Shown: one piece after another, positions 1 to 6,378 of the stretch | How positions within the stretch are numbered: the first letter of the stretch is position 1 | Layout: the number at the start of each line of letters is the position of its first letter | NCBI GenBank assembly: GCA_947176045.1 | Contig: CAMWPF010000019.1 | Coordinates: 1 to 12,875 of the forward strand | Reading direction: 5' to 3' | Origin: an uncultured Treponema sp. | Lineage (GTDB): Bacteria > Spirochaetota > Spirochaetia > Treponematales > Treponemataceae | Length of the DNA: 12,875 nt | Made by a program: the position numbers and the translations under genes | The notes under the pieces: model-generated | What the model was told of the DNA's origin: nothing | The model's input: the letters and a program-made list of their open reading frames with translations, nothing else | Databases searched by the model: none

Positions 1-346
1 GTATGAAGACCAAGTCCGCATGAATTCGGTATCGGACGTCTTTCAGAAACAGTCCTGCCCGCTGCTGCCTTTTTTCTTCGATAAATAGTTCCGCGCCCTT
101 TTCAGTTGCAACGGCGCCGACTTCGTTCCGCCGGAGGTTCATCCATTTGATGGGATTCAGTATTTCGATTTTCGTTATCCTCCAATAGAAGGCGGGCTTC
201 CAAAACACCGCTTCAAAAATCGCCCGTGCGGCTGACGGCGTCATTATGTCGTAGCTGACCCGCTCGACTTTCATTTCAGGCCGCGTGAAGCAGGCGTAAT
301 CGCCCCATACTTCAAGGCAGAATGATTTGTCAAAAAATTCTTTCAT
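1..346 (-). CDS. cas5c: Cas5c (Cas5d), type I-C crRNA-processing Cascade subunit, N-terminal part
   Basis: The first 115 codons of a Cas5 protein are visible; the gene runs off the left edge. In type I-C systems, which lack Cas6, Cas5c cleaves the pre-crRNA and then stays bound to the 5' handle in Cascade. Visible family features are a GDYACFTRPE stretch (residues 15-24), V-x-x-P-S-A-A-R near 36-41, the WKPAF segment (49-53) and LNPIKWMNLRRNEVG (63-77), followed by FLKDVRYRIHADLVF, which matches the LKDVxY block of known Cas5d. The ATG at 346-344 follows AAGGGGGA, a strong ribosome binding site that overlaps the cas3 stop codon; the gap to cas3 is 11 bases, so the two genes are co-transcribed. 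Residue 48 is Phe where Bacillus halodurans Cas5d has the proposed catalytic Tyr46. The downstream Lys-His pair lies outside the window. Family assignment is secure; activity cannot be judged from the fragment. Confidence 0.93.
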   Translation of the reverse strand, partial: MKEFFDKSFCLEVWGDYACFTRPEMKVERVSYDIMTPSAARAIFEAVFWKPAFYWRITKIEILNPIKWMNLRRNEVGAVATEKGAELFIEEKRQQRAGLFLKDVRYRIHADLVFI

Positions 347-357
347 GACGTTCCCCC

Positions 358-2715
358 TTAGAAAATATAAGTGCTGTATGATTTGACGGAATCAGCAGCA
401 AGGCCTTTGCCATATTGATACAGGTTTTCATCGTCCGGCGCTTGAACAAAAATTCCGTCGAACGGCTCTATTATTCTGCCGAGGCGTGCCAGTTCTGCTA
501 TTTCTGTTTTTGGAAGATTGACAGAATATCTTCCCAGCTTTCTCATGAGCCGCTTGTCCGGCCCTTGGTTCATCAGTTGGGCGAGCAGGCCGTCGTTTGA
601 CTTCTTTGTTTTTGGAGAGAAGTAGCGGATGATGACCGGCTTCTGGAAGCTGTCATTTATCAGCCGGTAGTTGTCCGACAGCGTCCTGAACTGAAAGATG
701 CCGTCTTCGTTTTCGTCCAGCATGCAGTCTGCAAATTTGGGCTTGTCGAAATCATTTACGGATGCGTAGAAATGCTTGAAGTATTCTTTGTATAGGCTGG
801 GCGTCAGTTCGAGATTGTAGTTGTATTTCCGCAGCAGATCCCTCGTAGCGTCCGCCCCCTTTCTCAGTAGTCCGGCCGGAGTTTCCGTCGGCGGCTCAAA
901 CAGGTGCACGGTGCCAAATTCTGCCAGCCTGCCCTCCCTGTTGCACCGACCTGCGGATTGGGCGATGGAGTCCACTCCCGCCATAGCCCTGAATACGACA
1001 GGAAAATCAATGTCAACGCCGCATTCAATGAGCTGGGTGCTTATCACCCGCACGGTTTTATTGTTCTTCACTTTTTGCTTTATTTCAGAAATGGCTTCCG
1101 AACGTTCTTCCGCGCACATCAGCGCAGACAAATGATATGTTCCCTCGGGCATCAGCCCATGAAGCTCACGGCAGTCCTTCCGGGTTTGCACAATGCATAG
1201 AACCTGGTTGTATTTTACGAGCTTGTCCGCAATTGCGTTCCAGCCGGCTATTTTTTCATGGGCGCAGGTTGCGTCTATTTGTACGCGCTTTAATTGCTCC
1301 GCCAGTTCCTCAGGATGTTCAATTATTGGAACCACCGCGTTTTCTGGTATGCCGGAGAATGCGGCGGCGTTGGAGCCTATGGTTCCTTCCAGCGCAGGCT
1401 GCGTTGCCGTGCACAAGACGACGGAAGCCCCGAAGCAGCTGACAAGCCCCTTCAAGGCAGAGAGAATGGATTTCAAATATTCGGGAGGAAGCATTTGGAC
1501 TTCATCCAGAATGATGACGGAGTCGACAATGTTGTGAAGCTTCCTGCATCTTGAGCTGTGCGCGTTGAACAGCGATTCAAACAGCTGGACGTTCGTCGTT
1601 ACAATGATAGGGGCGTCCCAGTTTTCTGCCGCCAGCTTCTGCTTTCTGTATGAATCTGATTCGTCGTTTCCATCAAAATCAAAGTTGGAATGATGCTCCA
1701 GAACAGCTTCTTCTCCAAACAGGAAGGTTCCAGCTTTCTTTCTTCTTTTGATTTCTGCGTTGTCGTCTGTTCCGTATTTATAGACGGTGGCCGTCTGTTC
1801 AATGATGCTTGTGTAGGGAATGGCCAATATAATGCGTCTCTTGCCGTGCGTTGCCGCATGATGCAGGGCGAATGCCATGGATGCAAGCGTCTTGCCGCCG
1901 CCGGTCGGAACGTTCAGGGAGTAGAAGCCCGGCTTCAAGCTGGATTTTTCAACGCACGCATCGTATATGGCTTTTCTGATGGCGTTTATTTTCGAATTGC
2001 TGCACGAAGACTGCTTTTCCTTCATGTATGATTCGAACTTGCATTTCAACTCTTCCAAACTGCTGTGGGAGCCGCGCAGGCTGCTGGCTTCCGGCTCCAT
2101 GAATTCTTCGGTATCCAAAAAGTCTGCGTCCACAAGGCAGGAATACAGCATCCTGATCCAAAGATGGTATTGTTCTAGAAGTTCCTGCCGGCTGCTTTCG
2201 GACGGATTGTTTTTTCCGAACGGAATGGATGCCGGCATTCTTTCCGCGGCAATTTCCGTGAGGGACGGTTCATTCGCTATGCAGGCTGTCTGCCGGTTCC
2301 TCTTGCCGTCGTTTTTTTCATCCAGAAGGATGCTTTTCAGTGAAGTGCCGGAGCCTTCATGCCAGTCGGGAAGCCCTGCATGATGCCCTGCAATCAAATA
2401 GGGGATGACTTTTTCAAACGGACGCATCTTTTTGTCAAGATGCTTGAATGCCAGCGCCGCTCCTGCTTCGCTATGGTTTATTGACCGGCTTGTTTTTCCG
2501 GCGATGTACATCTGCCATTCGGGCATTGCCTTTCCTAGATCATGCCATAGTCCCGCGATTTCAGCCCAATCGGCATTGTTGAAGTCTGAAGCGAATTGCT
2601 TTGCCAGCTCGGCGACGTTCTTTAAATGCTCATTTAAAGGCTGCGTCCGGCCAGAAGCGATATGGGCTATGTTGCTGTGTGGCGGCAGGCACGCGCGGAC
2701 GCTTTCGGTTTCCAT
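358..2715 (-). CDS. cas3: CRISPR-associated HD nuclease-helicase Cas3, type I-C
   Basis: Cas3 is recruited to target DNA by Cascade, where it unwinds and degrades it. The 785-residue protein is full length for the single-chain HD plus helicase form. The HD nuclease is at about 25-235, with His30, the HD pair His58-Asp59 (LWHDLGK), His81 and the His111-His112 pair. The SF2 helicase starts near 245: Walker A TGGGKT at 271-276, a DEAD-box-like DEVQ at 404-407, TATQ at 436-439, and motif VI QSAGRCNREG at 586-595. A Cas3 C-terminal region follows. The order cas3-cas5, with cas8c, cas7, cas4, cas1 and cas2 expected further left, is that of type I-C. No alternative ATG, GTG or TTG start lies before the conserved NIAHI segment, so ATG 2715 is used. 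It has no ribosome binding site, and an extended -10 box ends 6 bases upstream, which predicts a leaderless mRNA. Sampled lines of the gene run at about 40-55% GC, lower than the window's other genes. Confidence 0.96.
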   Translation of the reverse strand: METESVRACLPPHSNIAHIASGRTQPLNEHLKNVAELAKQFASDFNNADWAEIAGLWHDLGKAMPEWQMYIAGKTSRSINHSEAGAALAFKHLDKKMRPFEKVIPYLIAGHHAGLPDWHEGSGTSLKSILLDEKNDGKRNRQTACIANEPSLTEIAAERMPASIPFGKNNPSESSRQELLEQYHLWIRMLYSCLVDADFLDTEEFMEPEASSLRGSHSSLEELKCKFESYMKEKQSSCSNSKINAIRKAIYDACVEKSSLKPGFYSLNVPTGGGKTLASMAFALHHAATHGKRRIILAIPYTSIIEQTATVYKYGTDDNAEIKRRKKAGTFLFGEEAVLEHHSNFDFDGNDESDSYRKQKLAAENWDAPIIVTTNVQLFESLFNAHSSRCRKLHNIVDSVIILDEVQMLPPEYLKSILSALKGLVSCFGASVVLCTATQPALEGTIGSNAAAFSGIPENAVVPIIEHPEELAEQLKRVQIDATCAHEKIAGWNAIADKLVKYNQVLCIVQTRKDCRELHGLMPEGTYHLSALMCAEERSEAISEIKQKVKNNKTVRVISTQLIECGVDIDFPVVFRAMAGVDSIAQSAGRCNREGRLAEFGTVHLFEPPTETPAGLLRKGADATRDLLRKYNYNLELTPSLYKEYFKHFYASVNDFDKPKFADCMLDENEDGIFQFRTLSDNYRLINDSFQKPVIIRYFSPKTKKSNDGLLAQLMNQGPDKRLMRKLGRYSVNLPKTEIAELARLGRIIEPFDGIFVQAPDDENLYQYGKGLAADSVKSYSTYIF

Positions 2716-2721
2716 TTTTTA

Positions 2722-2751
2722 ATTATAGCATTGGTTTTTCCAGCCTGCCAT
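2722..2751 (-). promoter_or_regulatory. Promoter of the cas3-cas5c operon
   Basis: On the minus strand an extended -10 element, TGCTATAAT, has its hexamer at 2722-2727. A weaker -35, ATGGCA, lies at 2746-2751 with an 18-base spacer. Only 6 bases separate the -10 hexamer from the cas3 ATG, so transcription should begin at or within a base or two of that A. The -10 is near perfect and the -35 only fair. This is read by eye and not measured. Confidence 0.7.
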
Positions 2752-2807
2752 AAAAATGTTTTGAAGGACGGCAGAAAAAATTATGCGGCTCAAGCCTGCC
2801 GCGTTAC

Positions 2808-2836
2808 TATTCATAACTGCGGAAAAATTCTACAAT
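2808..2836 (+). promoter_or_regulatory. Possible promoter of the bacteriohemerythrin gene
   Basis: A good -10, TACAAT at 2831-2836, follows a poor -35, TATTCA at 2808-2813, with a 17-base spacer. Predicted transcription starts near 2843, downstream of an in-frame ATG at 2835, which argues that this upstream ATG is not the start of the gene. The rest of the 2716-2882 gap holds the opposing cas promoter and a short GCGGC/GCCGC hairpin (2785-2802), with no gene. Confidence 0.4.
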
Positions 2837-2882
2837 GGCGGAAGCGTCTTTTTTCTGTCATAGTTTGCGCGGGAGGTTTGCA

Positions 2883-3356
2883 ATGAGGCTGAAGGAAGTT
2901 CCGGTCGGCATGGACGGCGATTATATAAAGTGGGATCCGAAATTTGAGATTGGCATTCCGGTCATCGACGAGCAGCATAAGAAGCTCGTCGAACTGTGCA
3001 ACGCGTCCTATCAGGCGTTGATTCAAGGGAGCGCGGAAAACAGTTCGTGGGAACGCTCCCTTTCCGGCGCGCTTCGCGAATGCGTGGAGTATGTGCAGAC
3101 GCACTTCAAGAACGAAGAGACGCTGATGAAGGCGTGCGGGTATTCCGGCTTTCCGGAGCACAAGCGGATGCACGATTCCTTCATTAAAAAAATTCTGGAG
3201 GCGTCGGGAACGTTCGGCGCCGCGAACGCGGCAACCGCATTCAAATTCGTTAAGTTCCTCTACGACTGGATTTTGTCGCACATCGCGCATGAGGACAAGC
3301 TGTATGTGCAGAGCGTCCTCGAATTCTACCGGCAGCGCAAGAATTCCGGGCAGTAG
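2883..3356 (+). CDS. Bacteriohemerythrin, non-haem di-iron O2-binding protein
   Basis: This 157-residue soluble protein belongs to the hemerythrin family, four-helix bundles that bind O2 reversibly at a di-iron centre. All expected ligands are present in order: His32 (IDEQH), His74-x3-Glu78, His93-x3-His97 and His133-x4-Asp138, the set seen in bacteriohemerythrins such as the McHr type. The N-terminal WDPKFEIGIPVIDEQHKKLVEL is typical. There is no signal peptide, membrane segment or fused signalling domain. ATG 2883 is chosen over in-frame ATG 2835 because GGGAGG (2871-2876) sits 6 bases before it and the earlier ATG lies inside the predicted -10 box. The gene is divergent from cas3 and 331 bases upstream of the anaerobic ribonucleotide reductase, which has its own promoter. 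Oxygen binding, scavenging or sensing in an anaerobe is the likely role; the exact one is not shown. Confidence 0.93.
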   Translation: MRLKEVPVGMDGDYIKWDPKFEIGIPVIDEQHKKLVELCNASYQALIQGSAENSSWERSLSGALRECVEYVQTHFKNEETLMKACGYSGFPEHKRMHDSFIKKILEASGTFGAANAATAFKFVKFLYDWILSHIAHEDKLYVQSVLEFYRQRKNSGQ

Positions 3357-3609
3357 CGGCGGACGGGGTTCTGGCGGCTTGTAGCGTCCGGCTTCCAAAA
3401 GCTCGATTCCCGTTCGTATTTCCCCGTACTGGTATGTGTATCTCGCAGACGGACTGGACGGCGGCGCAGAAGCTATGTCGCGCCGGGCGCCGATGTTTCG
3501 GAGCGGAACATGTCCACGCCGGGGCGCTCCTTGCGGCAAAGTACAGGAAGGGCTGGCTGGGCGCGCCCGCGCTTTTTTCGGCGGCGTACAGAAAAGCAGT
3601 TCCGCCATC
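3357..3609 (+). other. Gene-poor GC-rich spacer, possible remnant or dispersed repeat
   Basis: No convincing gene is found between the hemerythrin stop and the nrdD promoter. The stretch is GC-rich and unusually free of stops. The minus-strand frame stays open through the whole spacer and on into the antisense of the hemerythrin gene, and two plus-strand frames are open for long parts of it. None has a ribosome binding site or a domain I recognise. The composition resembles coding DNA more than the other intergenic regions here, which are short and contain AT-rich promoters. It could be a decayed gene, a repeated intergenic element or a long 3' untranslated region. None of these can be chosen from the sequence alone. 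Confidence 0.4.
3561..3578 (+). terminator. Candidate intrinsic terminator after the bacteriohemerythrin gene
   Basis: A short all-GC hairpin, GCGCG (3561-3565) pairing with CGCGC (3568-3572), most likely folding as four pairs with a four-base loop, is followed directly by six T (3573-3578). The stem is short and lies about 200 bases past the hemerythrin stop, so confidence is modest. It would separate hemerythrin transcripts from nrdD. Confidence 0.35.
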
Positions 3610-3638
3610 TTGACCATCGGCACTACCACTAGTATACT
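3610..3638 (+). promoter_or_regulatory. nrdDG promoter
   Basis: TTGACC (3610-3615) and TATACT (3633-3638) have an exact 17-base spacer, predicting a start near 3645 and a leader of about 43 bases. The nrdD ribosome binding site GGGAGG (3674-3679) lies 8 bases before the ATG. The -10 box sits inside a CACTA-type dyad, and a second, better NrdR-like box lies just downstream of the start point, as expected for a repressed nrd promoter. Confidence 0.75.
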
Positions 3639-3651
3639 GGGATTCATTCTT

Positions 3652-3667
3652 ACACTATATCTAGCGT
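3652..3667 (+). promoter_or_regulatory. NrdR box (operator) upstream of nrdD
   Basis: ACACTATATCTAGCGT matches the NrdR consensus palindrome (ACACTATATATAGTGT type) at 14 of 16 positions. NrdR is the ATP/dATP-sensing repressor of ribonucleotide reductase genes and usually binds paired boxes over the promoter. A poorer partner, CCACTAGTATACTGGG (3626-3641), covers the -10 box; it contains the perfect palindrome AGTATACT. The two centres are about 25 bases apart, not the usual 21 or 31, so the pairing is less certain than the downstream box. Binding near the start point would block transcription when dATP is abundant. Confidence 0.7.
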
Positions 3668-3687
3668 TTTGATGGGAGGCGAAGCGG

Positions 3688-5850
3688 ATGAAGATTATCA
3701 AGCGGAACGGCGAAGAAGCTGTTTTTGACATTCAGAAGATTTCGACGGCGATTTCAAAGGCCAACAAGGAAGTTCCGGCCGCCGAGCAGCTTTCCGCGGC
3801 GCAGATTCAAGAAATGTCGGAGCGCATCGAAGACGTCTGCAAGGCGAGCGCGATCGAAATGAATGTCGAGGCGATTCAGGATTTGGTCGAGCGAGAGATT
3901 ATGAAGGCCGGCGCCTTTTCCATCGCGAAAATCTACATCACGTACCGCTACCGCCACGAGCTGATGCGGAAGGCGAATTCCACCGACCAGCAGATTCTGA
4001 CGCTGCTGGAATGCTGCAACGAGGAAGTCAAGCAGGAAAATTCAAACAAGAATTCGACGGTGGTCAGCGTGCAGCGCGACTATATGGCGGGCGAAGTCAG
4101 CAAGGACATCACGAAGCGCTTCCTGCTTGACGAGGACATCGTGGCGGCGCACGAAAAGGGCATCATCCACTTCCATGACGCCGACTATTTCGCGCAGCAT
4201 ATGCACAACTGCGACCTGGTGAATCTGGAGGATATGCTCCAGAACGGAACGGTCATCAGCGGAACCAAAATCGACACGCCGCATTCATTTTCGACCGCCT
4301 GCAACATCGCGACGCAGATCATCGCGCAGGTCGCCAGCTCCCAGTACGGCGGGCAGAGCGTTTCGCTCACGCACCTTGCGCCGTTCGTAGATATAAGCCG
4401 CCGGAAAATCGCGCGCGAACTTCAGGAAATCGAGCGCGACACCGGCGTCCAGTACACGCCGGAGCAGTTCAAGCAGATTGTGGACCGGCGGCTTGCGGAC
4501 GAAATCGCTCGCGGCGTCCAGACGATTCAGTATCAAGTCGTTACGCTCATGACGACGAACGGGCAGAGTCCGTTCGTAACTGTATTCATGTACCTCAACG
4601 AGGCGAAGAACGAGCAGGAAAAGCAGGATCTGGCGCTGATCATCGAGGAAGTCCTCCGCCAGCGCTATCAGGGCGTCAAGAATGAGAAGGGCTTCTGGGT
4701 TGCGCCCGCGTTCCCGAAGCTGATTTACGTTTTGGAGCCGGACAACATCGAGCCCGGCTCGCGGTTCTACTATCTTACGGAGCTTGCGGCAAAATGCACG
4801 GCGCGGCGGCTTGTTCCCGACTACATCTCCGAGAAGAAGATGCTTGAACTGAAGGAAGGCAGCTGCTATCCGTGCATGGGCTGCCGCTCCTTCCTGACTG
4901 TCTACCGGGACGAGGGCGGCAGGCCGAAATTCTACGGCAGGTTCAATCAGGGCGTCGTAACGCTGAACCTTGTGGACGTCGCCTGTTCTTCCGGCGGCGA
5001 CAAGGAGAAATTCTGGCGGATTTTCGACGAGCGGCTTGAGCTGTGCCGCCGGGCCTTGATGGTCCGGCACAACCGCCTGCGCGGAACGCCGTCGGACGTG
5101 GCTCCGATCCTGTGGCAGAACGGCGCGCTCGCGCGGCTCAAGAAGGGCGAGGTGATAGACAGGCTGCTGTACAACGGCTATTCGACAATCTCCCTCGGCT
5201 ATGCGGGATTGTGCGAGTGCGTCCGCTACATGACCGGAAGTCCGCACACCGATCCGTCCGTGACGCCGTTCGCGATGGACGTGATGCGCCACATGAACGA
5301 GGCGTGCGCGCGGTGGCGCGAGGAGACGTCGATCGCGTTCTCGCTGTACGGAACGCCGCTTGAAAGTACGACGTATAAATTCGCAAAGTGCCTCAAGCTC
5401 CGCTTTGGGGAAATTGAAGGCGTTACTGACAAAAACTACATCACGAACAGCTACCATGTCCACGTAACGGAGCCGATGAACGCCTTCGAGAAGCTGTCGT
5501 TCGAGGCGAAATTCCAGGAGCTGTCGCCCGGCGGCGCCGTGAGCTACGTCGAAGTTCCGAACATGGAGAACAACATTCCGGCGGTGATGGCGGTGCTCCG
5601 CCATATTTACGAGAACATCATGTATGCCGAACTGAATACGAAGAGCGACTGCTGCCAGAGCTGCGGCTACAACGGCGAAATTCAAATTGTAACCGACAAC
5701 GACGGAAAGCTGGTTTGGGAATGCCCGAACTGCGGCAACCGCGACCAGACGACGATGAACGTCGCGCGGCGGACGTGCGGCTACATCGGGACGCAGTACT
5801 GGAACCAGGGGCGCACGCAGGAAATCAAAGAGCGCGTGCTTCATCTGTAG
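3688..5850 (+). CDS. nrdD: Anaerobic (class III) ribonucleoside-triphosphate reductase
   Basis: NrdD reduces ribonucleoside triphosphates to deoxyribonucleotides using an oxygen-sensitive glycyl radical; it is the anaerobic route to DNA precursors. The 720-residue length is normal. An N-terminal ATP-cone (about 3-95) provides allosteric control by ATP/dATP. The catalytic barrel contains NGQSPFVTVF and MGCRSFL, whose Cys399 is the likely thiyl-radical residue, followed by GRFNQGVVTLNL. The C-terminal zinc site is Cys656-x2-Cys659 and Cys679-x2-Cys682. The glycyl radical motif RTCGY gives Gly698, followed by the strongly conserved YWNQGRTQEIKERV tail. The ATG follows GGGAGG at a spacing of 8 bases. 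nrdG begins 17 bases after the stop, so they form an operon. An NrdR-type operator lies in the promoter. A 519-codon open frame on the opposite strand is a composition shadow. Confidence 0.98.
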   Translation: MKIIKRNGEEAVFDIQKISTAISKANKEVPAAEQLSAAQIQEMSERIEDVCKASAIEMNVEAIQDLVEREIMKAGAFSIAKIYITYRYRHELMRKANSTDQQILTLLECCNEEVKQENSNKNSTVVSVQRDYMAGEVSKDITKRFLLDEDIVAAHEKGIIHFHDADYFAQHMHNCDLVNLEDMLQNGTVISGTKIDTPHSFSTACNIATQIIAQVASSQYGGQSVSLTHLAPFVDISRRKIARELQEIERDTGVQYTPEQFKQIVDRRLADEIARGVQTIQYQVVTLMTTNGQSPFVTVFMYLNEAKNEQEKQDLALIIEEVLRQRYQGVKNEKGFWVAPAFPKLIYVLEPDNIEPGSRFYYLTELAAKCTARRLVPDYISEKKMLELKEGSCYPCMGCRSFLTVYRDEGGRPKFYGRFNQGVVTLNLVDVACSSGGDKEKFWRIFDERLELCRRALMVRHNRLRGTPSDVAPILWQNGALARLKKGEVIDRLLYNGYSTISLGYAGLCECVRYMTGSPHTDPSVTPFAMDVMRHMNEACARWREETSIAFSLYGTPLESTTYKFAKCLKLRFGEIEGVTDKNYITNSYHVHVTEPMNAFEKLSFEAKFQELSPGGAVSYVEVPNMENNIPAVMAVLRHIYENIMYAELNTKSDCCQSCGYNGEIQIVTDNDGKLVWECPNCGNRDQTTMNVARRTCGYIGTQYWNQGRTQEIKERVLHL

Positions 5851-5867
5851 TTCGGACGGCGCGGCGT

Positions 5868-6374
5868 ATGCATTACGGGAACATCAAGAAGACCGACATC
5901 GCCGACGGCGAGGGCGTCCGCGTGGCGCTGTTCGTGTCCGGCTGCCGGAACGCCTGCAAGGGCTGCTTCAATCCCGAGACGTGGGACTTCCGCTACGGCA
6001 GGCCGTTCACGGCGGACACCGAAGCCGAAATTCTTGCGGCGCTGGAGCCGGACTATATCCGCGGGCTGACTGTTTTGGGCGGCGAACCGTTCGAGGAGGA
6101 GAACCAGCGCGTCCTCGCGCCGTTCTTGGAGCGGGTGCGCCGCGCCTTTCCCGGCAAGGACGTCTGGTGCTATACTGGCTATGTGCTTGAATCAGACCTG
6201 CTGGCGGCGGACGGCCGCAAGCGCGGCGCGTTCACCGACCGGATGCTCGCCTGCATCGACGTCCTTGTGGACGGACCGTTCATTGAGGCGCAGAAGGACA
6301 TCACGCTTTCCTTCCGCGGCTCGCGCAACCAGCGCATCATCAACCTGCGCGGGCTGCGTCTTCATTCTTATTGA
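5868..6374 (+). CDS. nrdG: Anaerobic ribonucleotide reductase activating protein (radical SAM)
   Basis: NrdG uses a [4Fe-4S] cluster and S-adenosylmethionine to create the glycyl radical on NrdD. At 168 residues it has the usual small size. The radical-SAM cluster motif CxxxCxxC is at Cys26, Cys30 and Cys33, in SGCRNACKGCFNPETW. GGEPF at 71-75 is the SAM-binding motif, and the C-terminal FRGSRNQRIIN is typical of the family. The open frame extends upstream into nrdD, but the MHYGNIKKTDIADGEG start fits family proteins. The ATG is 17 bases after the nrdD stop and has no good ribosome binding site, which suggests translational coupling. The 3' end overlaps the converging purO gene by 35 bases. 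Confidence 0.96.
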   Translation: MHYGNIKKTDIADGEGVRVALFVSGCRNACKGCFNPETWDFRYGRPFTADTEAEILAALEPDYIRGLTVLGGEPFEEENQRVLAPFLERVRRAFPGKDVWCYTGYVLESDLLAADGRKRGAFTDRMLACIDVLVDGPFIEAQKDITLSFRGSRNQRIINLRGLRLHSY

Positions 6375-6378
6375 TGAT
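6336..6378. repeat. Inverted repeat carrying both stop codons of the nrdG/purO overlap
   Basis: ATCATCAA (6336-6343) and TTGATGAT (6371-6378) are perfect 8-base inverted arms with a 27-base loop. The nrdG stop TGA (6372-6374) is in the right arm and the purO stop (6340-6342, minus strand) is in the left arm, so both genes end in the same eight bases. No T-run follows, so this is not a classical terminator. It may be a weak bidirectional 3'-end hairpin or a coincidence. Confidence 0.45.

Noticed and set aside
2785..2802. GCGGC/GCCGC hairpin, followed by T-rich sequence on the minus strand, as a terminator
   Set aside because: No minus-strand gene reads into it from the right, and the five-base stem with an eight-base loop is weak.
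2811..3731. A 306-codon minus-strand open frame across hemerythrin and the nrdD promoter
   Set aside because: It is antisense to hemerythrin and the start of nrdD, has no recognisable domain and would cross the nrdD promoter. Only its spacer part is kept as an open question.
4285..5844. A 519-codon open frame on the minus strand opposite nrdD
   Set aside because: It is fully antisense to a well-conserved gene, is rich in Arg, Ala, Val and His as expected from GC-rich codon complement, and has no recognisable domain.
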